Shown here: in pieces, positions 26,492 to 35,500 of the stretch
Position numbering within the stretch: the first letter of the stretch is position 1
Layout of the letters: each line of letters begins with the position of its first letter
Translations under genes and position numbers: made by a program
The notes under the pieces: generated by a model
The model's database searches: none
What the model was told of the DNA's origin: nothing
The model's input: the letters and a program-made list of their open reading frames with translations, nothing else
NCBI GenBank assembly: GCA_945905835.1
Contig: CAMDQJ010000001.1
Coordinates: 62,001 to 126,000, forward strand
DNA: 64,000 nt
Direction: 5' to 3'
Origin: Asaia bogorensis
Lineage (GTDB): Bacteria; Pseudomonadota; Alphaproteobacteria; Reyranellales; Reyranellaceae

Positions 26492-27229
26492 ATGAACAAG
26501 GAAATCGTTGCCGAACTCGCTTCCACCGGTGTCCTGCGCGCGGGCATCAACCTTTCCAACTTCCTTCTGGTGACGGGCCGCAGCGCCAACGCCGATCCGG
26601 AAGGCGTGGCACCCGACATGGCGCGCGCCATCGCCGCCGACCTCGGCGTGCCGCTGGTGCTGGTGCCGTTCAAGGCGCCGGGCCTGCTGGCCGACGCCGC
26701 GGAGCAGAACGTGTGGGACATCGGCCTGATCGGCGCCGAGCCACTGCGCGCCGAGAAGATCGCGTTCACCGCGGCCTATGTCGAGATCGAGGCGACCTAT
26801 CTCGTGCCGGCCAGCTCGCCGCTGAAGACAATCGCCGATGTCGACAAGAAGGGCGTGCGCATCGTGGTGTCGGCGCGCAGTGCCTACGAGCTCTGGCTCA
26901 CCCGTAACATCAAGAACGCGACGCTGACACTGGCCGAAGGCCTGGGCGGCGCGCTTGACAAGTTCATCGCCGAGAAGTTCGACGCCCTGGCCGGCCTGCG
27001 GCCGGGCCTGATCGGCGACATCAAGAAGGTGCCGGGCGGCAAGATCCTCGACGGCCAGTTCACCGCCGTGCAGCAGGCCGTCGGCACGCAGCGCAAGAAT
27101 GCCAAGGCGGCGGCCTATCTCGCCGAGTTCGTCGAGAAGGCCAAGAAGTCCGGCCTGGTGGCGAGCCTGATCGAGAATCACAAGGTCGTCGGCCTCTCGG
27201 TGGCGCCGCCGACCGGGCGGCTAATTTGA
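26492..27229 (+). CDS. Family 3 type solute-binding-fold protein lacking a signal peptide
   Basis: A 245-residue protein with a periplasmic amino-acid-binding fold (VLRAGINLSNFLLVTGRS, GVAPDMARAIAADLGV, NVWDIGLIGAEPLRAEKIAFT). It starts directly at the mature-domain position and has no hydrophobic leader. It may be cytoplasmic, or the true start may have been lost. It is transcribed divergently from the monooxygenase gene, 42 bases apart. It could be an orphan receptor, a cyclohexadienyl-dehydratase-like enzyme fold, or a ligand sensor; the sequence does not decide. Confidence 0.8.
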   Translation: MNKEIVAELASTGVLRAGINLSNFLLVTGRSANADPEGVAPDMARAIAADLGVPLVLVPFKAPGLLADAAEQNVWDIGLIGAEPLRAEKIAFTAAYVEIEATYLVPASSPLKTIADVDKKGVRIVVSARSAYELWLTRNIKNATLTLAEGLGGALDKFIAEKFDALAGLRPGLIGDIKKVPGGKILDGQFTAVQQAVGTQRKNAKAAAYLAEFVEKAKKSGLVASLIENHKVVGLSVAPPTGRLI

Positions 27230-27262
27230 CGGACGACCTTCAGTTATTAATGAGAAGAGAGC

Positions 27263-27523
27263 ATGACAGCCGTCATTATCACTCACGAAGTAGAGGACGT
27301 GAGCCATTGGCTCACCTCACCCAAGCGTACAGAGGTTTTTCCGCCTTTGGGGGCGACCTTTCGCACATTTGTCGACCCCTCGGGATCGAACCTCGTCGGG
27401 CTTGTTGTTGAGGTTCCCGACATGGCGGCCTTTCAGGCAATGCTTCAATCTCCGGAAGGAGGAGAGGCCCTGAAATTCGATCGCATCCGCCCTAAGACTA
27501 TCAAAATGTTGATCGCTTCTTGA
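27263..27523 (+). CDS. Small conserved-looking hypothetical protein
   Basis: An 86-residue soluble protein (MTAVIITHEVEDVSHWLTS...DRIRPKTIKMLIAS) with a purine-rich ribosome site (GAGAAGAGAG) before the ATG. The pattern of a short beta strand, a W-containing helix and EVPDMAAFQAMLQSPEG resembles small antibiotic-biosynthesis-monooxygenase-like or ferredoxin-fold domains, but I do not recognise the family. The region after it is less GC-rich than the surroundings. Confidence 0.6.
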   Translation: MTAVIITHEVEDVSHWLTSPKRTEVFPPLGATFRTFVDPSGSNLVGLVVEVPDMAAFQAMLQSPEGGEALKFDRIRPKTIKMLIAS

Positions 27524-27611
27524 AATTTAGGTTGGCCCGGCAAGAAACTCGATAGGGGATGGCTATGAAGCACATAATGATAATCGCCAAACTCCTTAAC
27601 GGTTGGCTTCC

Positions 27612-28481
27612 TTATTCGTTGCTACTTTTGCGAACGGGCCGCCGCCAGTTTTGATTTCCGATGATTGTTTTGCAAAGCAACGCCGCTTGCTCGACAGGCA
27701 GCGACGCCACCACGGCGCGGAGGCGTGCAGCGGCGTCGGCCGACAATCCGAACCGGCCTTGCAGAGCATTGGCGAATTGTGGGCGGCTGATACCGACACG
27801 CTCGGCAGCCTGGTCTTGCCGAAGCCCTGAAGTCCGCCAGCGGTCGCGCACATTGTCGGGCATGACGCCGCCCGCATAGTCGGCCAAGCCGTCAGCCTCG
27901 CGCGCGTATTGCGAGGGAAATGCCAGTGGGGCGGCCAGGTCAACAACAGGAACGGCAACGGCAGCTGGTGGCGAGGTCGAGGAAACCACAGACGCGGCGG
28001 GGATCGAATAACCCGCAAGAGTGGGCCCCTCGGAAAGACCCGCTGCTGTTGCGTCGCTGAGATCAGCGAAGGCGGCCTGGTTGGTCTCGAAATGCACCAG
28101 CGTGCCCAGGCGGGCCTCTAGCCATGCCTGCGGGTCGTGGAGGCGTCGCGGGTCATAGACCATGCGTTGCACGCCACGGCCGGGGCCTTTGCGCTGGTAG
28201 GTGGCCGACGCCAGCCCCTCGGGGAGGTTGGTATCATGCCCGTATAGAAGGTTCTTATACGGGCATGATACCAACCTAGCCCGCCGCAGCTTGATCGTTG
28301 CCCGTGTCTCGCCCGTTAGGTCGGCCGCGTCGCCCGCCGATTCCAGCCAGGCCCCGGTATCGGCCAGCATGGCCCGGTCGGGGTCGAGGGGTTGCCAGTC
28401 CGAAATGCTCGCCGGCGGTACGGGAAGTGGCACGTTGCCCAGGACATAGACCACCAGCGGGTTGCCGGCGGTGCGCTGCAC
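27612..28481 (-). CDS. Unrecognised HTH-containing ORF, possibly a mobile-element remnant
   Basis: Up to 289 residues from GTG 28481; an ATG at 28163 would give 183. The C-terminal part contains a Cro/CI-like helix-turn-helix (SGLRQDQAAERVGISRPQFANALQGRFG). RGVQR occurs twice (start of the ORF and before MVYDPRRLHDPQAW), as if a short segment had duplicated. A perfect 22-bp inverted repeat lies within the N-terminal part and encodes RLVSCPYKNLLYGHDTNL. The composition differs from neighbours. The function is not recognised; a plasmid or phage origin is conceivable. Confidence 0.45.
   Translation of the reverse strand: MQRTAGNPLVVYVLGNVPLPVPPASISDWQPLDPDRAMLADTGAWLESAGDAADLTGETRATIKLRRARLVSCPYKNLLYGHDTNLPEGLASATYQRKGPGRGVQRMVYDPRRLHDPQAWLEARLGTLVHFETNQAAFADLSDATAAGLSEGPTLAGYSIPAASVVSSTSPPAAVAVPVVDLAAPLAFPSQYAREADGLADYAGGVMPDNVRDRWRTSGLRQDQAAERVGISRPQFANALQGRFGLSADAAARLRAVVASLPVEQAALLCKTIIGNQNWRRPVRKSSNE
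28225..28277. repeat. Perfect 22-bp inverted repeat with 9-base spacer
   Basis: The left arm (28225-28246) begins AGGTTGGTATCATGCC and the right arm (28256-28277) is its exact reverse complement. The spacer is GAAGGTTCT. It lies inside the ORF 27612-28481. It has no T-tract and both arms are translated, so it is not an ordinary terminator. It could be an inserted palindromic element, a recombination site or an operator. Confidence 0.9.
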
Positions 28482-28489
28482 GCCACGGC

Positions 28490-29137
28490 CTAGCCGAACT
28501 CCGCGTCCTTCTTCGGAATCAGATCGTAGGGCAGCTTAAAGCCCGGCATGGCCGTCAGCCGCTCGCGCCACGCCCGCAGGTTCGGCCGCGTATCGATCGT
28601 GAGCCCGCCCTCATGCGCGAACACCATGCGGCCCCAGCAGCCGATGTCGGCGATCGAGCAGGCATCGCCCACCAGCCACTCGCGGCCCTGGAGCGACTTG
28701 TCAGCGAAATCGAGTGCCGCCTCGGCTGGCGGGCGGAAATACTCGACGATCGTTTGCGGGACGTCGGGCCGGAACCGCGCGAAATGACGAACGCGGGCCA
28801 CGTTGGTGATAGCGTCGTTCTCCCACGATAGCCATTCGCGGGCCTGCCAGCGCTCCTGCTCGGTCCTGGATTCGAATTTCCCCGTGGTGCGCGCGAGATA
28901 GTCGAGGATGACGTTGGACATTACCAGGGTCAGGCCACGATGGCGCAGCACCGGCACCTGGCCGTAACGGTTGATCGCCAGATGCGCGGCCTCCTTCTGC
29001 ACGCCGTTCTTGAGGTTGACGGTGCGGAACGAAAACGGCAGGCCGGCCAGCGCCAGGAACAGCATCGGCTTGTAGCTCGAGCTCGACGTGAAACTGCCGT
29101 GCAAAACCAACCGATCGGGATCGACTTCCGAGGGCAT
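28490..29137 (-). CDS. Glutathione S-transferase family protein
   Basis: A 215-residue GST: LVLHGSFTSSSSYKPMLFLALAG at the N-terminus, NRYGQVPVLRHRGLTLVMSNVILDYLA (with the cis-Pro VPVL), and a helical domain with GREWLVGDACSIADIGCWG. An AGGAG ribosome site precedes the ATG at 29137; the track ORF from 30244 is a shadow. It is divergent from the aldo/keto reductase, 66 bases apart. The substrate is unknown. Confidence 0.88.
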   Translation of the reverse strand: MPSEVDPDRLVLHGSFTSSSSYKPMLFLALAGLPFSFRTVNLKNGVQKEAAHLAINRYGQVPVLRHRGLTLVMSNVILDYLARTTGKFESRTEQERWQAREWLSWENDAITNVARVRHFARFRPDVPQTIVEYFRPPAEAALDFADKSLQGREWLVGDACSIADIGCWGRMVFAHEGGLTIDTRPNLRAWRERLTAMPGFKLPYDLIPKKDAEFG

Positions 29138-29203
29138 TCGCGTCTCCTGTGGCCTTGGCCCGGCACAATTCGTACTCTCCTCCTCCAAATAGAGGGAAAC
29201 AAA

Positions 29204-30232
29204 ATGGACGCTCTTCCGCGCCGCAGGGTCGGCAAGACCAGGATCGAAGTGACCGAGCTCGGCCTCGGCGGCGCGCCGATGGGCGGCTTCCGCGCCAACA
29301 TCTCGGAGACCGAAGCAATCAAGCTCACCAACGACGGCTTCGATGCTGGTATCCGCTACTTCGACACTTCGCCCTACTATGGCTACGGCCGCAGCGAGCT
29401 GCGCATGGGCGCCGCCTTGCGCGACAAGCCGCGCGACAGTTACGTGCTGTCGACCAAGATCGGCCGCATCCTGCACGTGCGCAAACCGGGCGAGGCGCTG
29501 CCCAAGGATCTGCGCGAGAACGGCCTGCCGGGCTTCATCCCGGAATTCGACTACTCCTACGACGGCGTAATGCGCTCGCTGGAGCACTCGTATCTTCGGT
29601 TGGGCATCGACCGCATCGATATCGCGCTGATCCACGACGTCGACTTCTGGACGACCAAGGACCGCGCCGTGCTCGAACAACGCTTCAAGACGGTGATGGA
29701 CTCGGGCTATCGCGCGCTCGACGAGTTGCGCAAGGCCGGCGTCATCGGCGCCATCGGCGTCGGCATCAACGAATCCGACACCAGCCTGCGCTTCATCCAG
29801 GCCGGCGATTTCGACTGCATGCTGCTGGCCGGCCGCTACACGCTGCTCGAACAGGGCGCGCTCGAGGCGTTCCTGCCGGAATGCACCAAGCGCTCCGTCT
29901 CCGTTATCCTGGGCGGGCCGTACAATTCCGGCATCCTGACCGGCAACGTGAAAGCCGGCGCGACCCACGACTATGTCGAGGCACCTGCGCCCTTGATCGA
30001 GAAAGCGCAGAAGATCGAAGCGGTGTGCAAGCGCCATGGCGTGCCGCTGGGGGCCGCCGCCATGCAGTTCCCGCTGTTCCATCCGGCTTTCTGCGCAGTG
30101 ATCCCGGGCGCGCTCAGCACCGCCGAGGTCAGGCAGAACGCTGCGCACATGAGCGTCAAGATTCCGGTCGAACTGTGGAGCGAGCTCAAGCGCGAGAAGC
30201 TGCTCGACCCCGCCTCGCCCACTCCGAACTGA
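29204..30232 (+). CDS. Aldo/keto reductase (aldose/fucose dehydrogenase-like)
   Basis: A 342-residue AKR with the catalytic tetrad regions visible: RYFDTSPYYGYGRSE (Asp and Tyr), YVLSTKIGR (Lys) and DIALIHDVDFW (His). The layout resembles the L-fucose/D-threo-aldose or pyridoxal dehydrogenase group. It would oxidise a sugar or aldehyde with NAD(P). The next gene is a lactonase-like amidohydrolase 10 bases away. The pair fits oxidation of a sugar to a lactone followed by ring opening, which is inference. Confidence 0.9.
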   Translation: MDALPRRRVGKTRIEVTELGLGGAPMGGFRANISETEAIKLTNDGFDAGIRYFDTSPYYGYGRSELRMGAALRDKPRDSYVLSTKIGRILHVRKPGEALPKDLRENGLPGFIPEFDYSYDGVMRSLEHSYLRLGIDRIDIALIHDVDFWTTKDRAVLEQRFKTVMDSGYRALDELRKAGVIGAIGVGINESDTSLRFIQAGDFDCMLLAGRYTLLEQGALEAFLPECTKRSVSVILGGPYNSGILTGNVKAGATHDYVEAPAPLIEKAQKIEAVCKRHGVPLGAAAMQFPLFHPAFCAVIPGALSTAEVRQNAAHMSVKIPVELWSELKREKLLDPASPTPN

Positions 30233-30242
30233 GGAGACCGCC

Positions 30243-31067
30243 ATGAAAATCGTCGATGCGCAGGTTCACATCTGGTCGAAGACCGTCATACCGCCGACCG
30301 GCCTGCACCGCAAGGTCGAGAAGTTCACTGCCGAGGAACTGCTGAAGGAAATGGACGAAGCCGGCGTCGATGCCGCGCTGATCCATCCGCCGGGCAGCTG
30401 GGATCCCGATTCGGGCGACTTGGCGCTCGAAGCGGCGAAGAAATATCCCGAGCGCTTCGCCATCATGGGCCAGTTCGCGCCCGAGAAGCCCGAGAACCGC
30501 AAGCTGATCCACGGCTGGCGCAACCGGCCCGGCATGATGGGCTTGCGCTGGGCGCTGCTCTCACATGACCAGCAGAAGTGGCTCGACGACGGCACGCTCG
30601 ACTGGATATGGCCGGCGGCGGAAAAGGAAGGCCTGCCGGTGGCCACCATGGCCGGCCTCTTCCTGCCGAAGTTCAGGAAGATCGCCGAAGCGCATCCCAA
30701 CCTGAAGCTGATCATCGACCATTGCGGGTTGCTGCGGCTGGAAAAGGACGCGGCAGCCTTCGCCAACCTCGACGAGCTCTGCGCCCTCGCCAAGCTACCC
30801 AACGTGGCGATCAAGATGACCGGCGCCCCGGGCTACTCAACCCATCCCTACCCGTTCCGCAATCTCCACGACGGGCTGCACCGCATTATCGACGCCTACG
30901 GGCCCAACCGCATTTTCTGGGGCACCGACATCACCCGCATGCCCTGCGCCTACCGGCAGTGCGTGACCATGTTTACCGAGGAGCTGCCGTGGCTGAAGGG
31001 TCGCGACTTTGAGCTGGTGATGGGTCGCGCGCTCTGCGACTGGATCGGCTGGAAGCTCAAGCTCTAG
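30243..31067 (+). CDS. Amidohydrolase 2 family metal-dependent hydrolase
   Basis: A 274-residue TIM-barrel hydrolase of the amidohydrolase-related family that includes sugar lactonases and decarboxylases. Visible features are IVDAQVHIW at the N-terminus (first metal-ligand region, Q-x-H), LIIDHCGLLR near residue 160, and FWGTDITRMP near residue 225 (conserved Asp). It is preceded by GAGGAG and coupled by spacing to the aldo/keto reductase gene, suggesting it hydrolyses that enzyme's lactone product. Confidence 0.85.
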   Translation: MKIVDAQVHIWSKTVIPPTGLHRKVEKFTAEELLKEMDEAGVDAALIHPPGSWDPDSGDLALEAAKKYPERFAIMGQFAPEKPENRKLIHGWRNRPGMMGLRWALLSHDQQKWLDDGTLDWIWPAAEKEGLPVATMAGLFLPKFRKIAEAHPNLKLIIDHCGLLRLEKDAAAFANLDELCALAKLPNVAIKMTGAPGYSTHPYPFRNLHDGLHRIIDAYGPNRIFWGTDITRMPCAYRQCVTMFTEELPWLKGRDFELVMGRALCDWIGWKLKL

Positions 31068-31084
31068 ATCGAGGGCGCCGCGAC

Positions 31085-31852
31085 ATGATGCGTTGGATTT
31101 TTCTGTTCACGTTGGCATTCACCGACGTCGCACAGGCGCAGGACCTGGCGACGAGCCCGATCGGCACGCGTGTCTCTAGAACGGCCACGTTTGCCAAGAA
31201 GGCTTTCGGCCTGCCGCCCGGTGACTTCGAGCTGGTGAGCCGCGAGATCCGCCGCACCGTGGCCATGAACGCCGCCGGCGTAACGTCGGGACTGGGCGAG
31301 AACGTCGAAGAAGCCGAGGTCTTTCTCCTCTCGACGGTGGCGGGACGCTTCGACATCGCCATCTCCCTCACGACGAAGCTTCAATACAAGCCCAACTGGA
31401 TTCATCTCAACTCCTTCTGCAACCGCAAGACCTCGTCATTCTTTTCCTATACCGACGGCGGCCAAGTGGCCCAGCCGACGACCCAGGACATCGAGTGCTG
31501 GCTTGTCGGCCACTTCACCTTCGAGCTGGTGAAGACGCCGACGCCCGCCCAGCAGCAGTTCCTCAACCACACGGGCGTCGATGGGCCGGCCCAACGTCAC
31601 GCCCTTGCTGTCCTATCTGATCGCCCGCAATGGCCGCGTGGTATACGCGCATTACCTGTTCAATCCGGCGCGCTGGAATATCCCCGATCCCTACGAGCCG
31701 GCGAGTCGGAGTTCGTGGCGGCCCGCGGTCGTCGGCAAGGATCCGGCCAAGGCCCGCGTGCTCAACCTGCTCGCCAACCAGGGACAGGAACTGTCGGAGG
31801 TCCTGAAGGCAGGCTCGGCCAGTCGTGCCGTGCCCTTCACGTGGCGGCTTGA
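31085..31852 (+). pseudogene. Frameshifted exported hypothetical protein
   Basis: The first frame gives a signal peptide (MMRWIFLFTLAFTDVAQAQ) and about 165 residues to FLNHTGVDG near 31585. The protein-like sequence then continues in a different frame as MGRPNVTPLLSYLIARNGRVVYAHYLFNPARWN to about FTWRLE near 31858. The combined product would be about 255 residues and is rich in beta-type sequence. One frameshift separates the halves; a sequencing error would look the same. The function is not recognised. It follows the amidohydrolase gene by 17 bases. Confidence 0.65.
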
Positions 31853-31890
31853 AAAAAATGAACCCGGCGGGCTGTTGCACCAGCCCGCCG
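31852..31890 (-). terminator. Rho-independent-type terminator for the minus-strand gene
   Basis: Read on the minus strand, a 9-bp stem (CGGCGGGCT with AGCCCGCCG, 8-base loop, 31865-31890) is followed 6 bases later by seven Ts (31852-31858). It lies 41 bases past the stop of the small exported protein gene. Confidence 0.7.
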
Positions 31891-31931
31891 CTTCCGATTG
31901 TCTTCTACAAAATTCGCGGCGGGCCCTTGGT

Positions 31932-32420
31932 TCAGTTCCAGGGGCCGATGGCCATGCACGGCGCACGGTCGACGAAAATATCGCCGGCCGGACCGTAGAT
32001 ATTGAATGCCACCTTGTCACCGGCACGCAGGCCGTCGAGGAATACCGACACCGTCTCGACCGGCTTCTCGCCGTTCATGAAAGTGCACTTGATCTCCGGC
32101 GTGATGATCAGCGAGGAGTTGTTCGCCGCCGTGGGGTCGATCACCCAGCGCCGGTTTTCGTTCAGCCGCAGGGCCGGTGCATCGATCCACATCACCTGCA
32201 CGTTGGTGCCGAGACCCGAGGTGATCGGCACCGTGCCGACCAAACGCAGGCGCGGATGCTGGATGGCGGCCCGGAAAGGTACGTCCTGGCTGCGCGGATC
32301 GAAGGCGCGGTCGTTCCCCTGCCGCGCCTCGGTGGCGGGACGGAGCGCCTGGCTCTGCGCCAGTACGGCGCCCGAGATCACGACCGACGCGAGAAGCACG
32401 CCAATGCCAATGTTCTTCAT
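31932..32420 (-). CDS. Small exported hypothetical protein
   Basis: 162 residues with a clear signal peptide (MKNIGIGVLLASVVISGAVLAQ). The mature part has a beta-rich look (LRLVGTVPITSGLGTNVQVMWID, SSLIITPEIKCTFMNGEKPVETVSVFLD) and two cysteines, in IKCTF and APCMAI, that could pair in the periplasm. The family is not recognised. It is monocistronic, with its own terminator, and divergent from the large ABC gene. Confidence 0.75.
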   Translation of the reverse strand: MKNIGIGVLLASVVISGAVLAQSQALRPATEARQGNDRAFDPRSQDVPFRAAIQHPRLRLVGTVPITSGLGTNVQVMWIDAPALRLNENRRWVIDPTAANNSSLIITPEIKCTFMNGEKPVETVSVFLDGLRAGDKVAFNIYGPAGDIFVDRAPCMAIGPWN

Positions 32421-32514
32421 GGGACATTCCTTTTGCTGAGCCCCAATAACGCTCGGGCGCGGCCCCGGTTCCACGCGGGATGACGGACATCGCCGGGCCG
32501 CCTAAGATCGCAGC

Positions 32515-35500
32515 ATGCATATCGAGCCGCGTTTATGGATATTCACTCGGGGCGTGCGCCCGCGCATTGCCGCCACCACGCTGGTCGGCCTCCTGGCCGT
32601 CGGTCTCGGCGTGGCGCGACTGGGGCTTCTGGGCTGGCTGATCGGCGAGGTTTTCGCCGGACGCGATCTTGCCGGCCTGGTCCTGCCGGTTCTGCTGATC
32701 ACGCTGGTCATGGTGTTGCGTGGGACGGCCGAGCACTGGCGCGCCGTCATGGCGCACGAGACGGCAGCGCGGGTGCAGAAGACGCTGCGCCGTGCGCTCT
32801 ACGACCGCATCGCCTCGCTCGGTCCCGCCACGGTCGGCCGCCAGCGCTCGGGCGGCCTGACGCTGTCGATGATCGAGGGCGTGCAGCAGCTCGAAACCTA
32901 TTTCGGCCAGTTCCTGCCGCAGTTCCTGATCGCGCTGCTGACGCCCTTCCTGATCTTCGTCGGCATCGCCTTCATCGACCTGCCGGTCGCCACGGTGATG
33001 CTGGCCTTTGCACTGCTCGCTTTGTTCGCGCCCGGCCTATGGCACAAGTTCGACGTCCGCAATTCGATGGGCCGCCAGCGCGCCTATTCGAGCTTCGCCG
33101 CGGAGTTCCTCGATTCGATCCAGGGGTTGGCGACGCTGAAAGCCTTTGGCCAGGGAAAGAACCGCGCCGACAAGCTCGAAGCAGAGGCGCGCGAGGTCTT
33201 CCGCCGCACCATGTGGGTGCTTGGCACCAATGCGCTGGCACGTGGCATCACCGACTCGGCCATCGCCTGCGGCGCGGCCGCCGCCCTGCTGGTCGGTGCG
33301 GCGCGCGTCGAGTTGGGCTCGATGTCGCTCTCGGCGCTGCTCGTCATCCTGATGCTGGGCGTAGAAGTGTTCCGGCCGATGCGCGAGCTGCGCACGGTGC
33401 TGCACCAGGGCATGGTCGGCATGTCTGCGGCCCAAGGCATCTACAAGATCCTCGACGACACGCCGACCGTGGCCGACGCCAAGGCTGCGGCCTTTGCGGG
33501 CGAGCTGGCGCCGACCATCGCTTTCGACGACGTGCAGTTCGCCTATCCCGGCACGCGCCGCACCGTGCACGATGGCCTCAGCTTCCGCGCCGAGTCTGGC
33601 GAGCGCATCGGATTGGTGGGACCCTCGGGCGGTGGCAAGTCGTCGATCGTGCGCCTGCTTCTGCGCTTCTACGATCCCGACCGCGGCTCGATCCGGTTGG
33701 GCGGGTACGATCTGCGCCATCTCTCCTTCGCGCAAATCCGCTCCATGATCTCGGTGGTCAACCAGGACACCTTCCTGTTTCACGGCACGGTCGAGGAGAA
33801 CATCCGGCTGGGCAACCCCGGTGCCAGTCAGGACGAGCTCGAATCAGCGGCTCGTGCCGCCAATATCCACGATTTCGTCCGCACCCTGCCGCAAGGCTAT
33901 GCCACGGTGATCGGTGAGAAGGGCATCAAGCTCTCCGGCGGCCAGCGCCAGCGGCTGTCCATCGCCCGCGCCCTGCTGCGCGATACACCGATCCTGGTGC
34001 TCGACGAGGCATTGTCAGCGGTCGACGCCGAGAACGAGGCCGTCATCCAGGAGGCGCTCGACCGGCTGATGCAAGGCCGCACGACGCTGATCCTCGCCCA
34101 TCGCCTATCGAGCGTGATCGACTGCGATCGCATTCTGGTCCTGGACGGCGGCCACGTCGCCGAGACCGGCAAACATGCCGAGCTGATGCGCGCCGGCGGC
34201 GTCTATGCCGGGCTGATGGTCGAGCAGGCCCGCGAATCGGCCAACGCTGCGACAATCGACGCCATAGCGCCTGCCCGTGCCGAATCGGCGCCCGATACGC
34301 CGGGCGGCGCGGTCAAGACGCTGACCGAGGGCATCATCAAGGCCGAGGGGCTCACCTGGTATCAGGTCGTCGTGGCGCTGATGAAGGTGATCCTGCCGTG
34401 GAAGGGCAAGCTCACCCTCACTTTCGTGCTGGGCGTGCTGCGCGTGCTGTCGTTCATCGGCGTCGGTGTTTTGAGCGCGCTGGTCGTGCTGGCGCTGAAG
34501 CATCAGCAGCCCTACGCCGACTATGCCATCGCCCTCATGATCGTGGCGCCCTTGTCGGGCGTGCTGCACTGGCTGGAATCCTGGACGGCGCACGACATGG
34601 CGTTCCGGCTGCTGGCCGAGATGCGCATCGACGCCTTCCGCAAGCTCGAAGCCCTGGCACCGGCCTATCTGGTGCGTCGCCGCACCGGCGACTTGATGGC
34701 GCTGGCGACGCACGACATCGAGCTGGTCGAATTCTTCTTCGCCCATACCGTGGCGCCCGCCTTCGTCGCCATCCTCGTGCCGGCCGCCGTGCTCGCCTGC
34801 CTCGCCTGGGCCAACGGATGGCTGGCGCTGGCGCTGGCGCCGTTCCTGCTCGCGGTGGGCCTCAGCCCGTTCCTGATGCGCAAGCGCGTCGACACGCTGG
34901 GCTCGAAGGCGCGCGAGGCGGCGGGCGAGTTGAGCGCCTTCGCCATCGATTCGGTACAGGGCCTGGGCGAGATCGTGGCCTTCCAGCAGGAGGGCCGTCG
35001 CGGCGAGCGTCTCGATGAACTTTCGCAGAGCCACATCGGCCTGCGCCTGCCGTTCTTCCGTGAGCTCACTTTGCAGAACGCCATTCTCGAAGTGTTGACG
35101 GGCCTGGGTGGCCTTGCCGTCGTGGTGACGGGCGCGGTCCTTGTCGGCAACGGCGTGATCGATCCGGGCCTGCTGCCGCTTTTGACCATCCTCGCGATGG
35201 CCGCCTTCCTGCCGGTATCGGAGATTGCCCAGATCGGCCGCCAGCTTGCCGACACGCTGGGCTCGACGCGGCGCGTCTACGCGCTGGCCAACGAGCCGGT
35301 GCCGGTGCGTGATGGCGCCGGCGCACCGAGACGCAAGGGCGCGGCATCACTGTCGCTAGAAAAGGTGAGCTTCACCTATCCCGGCCAGAGCCGCCGCGCG
35401 CTCAGCGATGTCAGCGTCGATATTCCCGCCGGCAAGACCGTGGCACTGGTCGGCACCTCGGGCGCCGGCAAGACGACAACGGCGCAACTGCTGATGCGTT

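Noticed and set aside
26450-27181. Upstream extension of the flavin monooxygenase ORF
   Set aside because: It is antisense to the binding-fold gene at 26492-27229 and has a random composition.
34105-35034. 309-residue minus-strand ORF inside the ABC exporter
   Set aside because: Antisense shadow rich in Arg, Gln and His; both exporter halves read cleanly on the plus strand.
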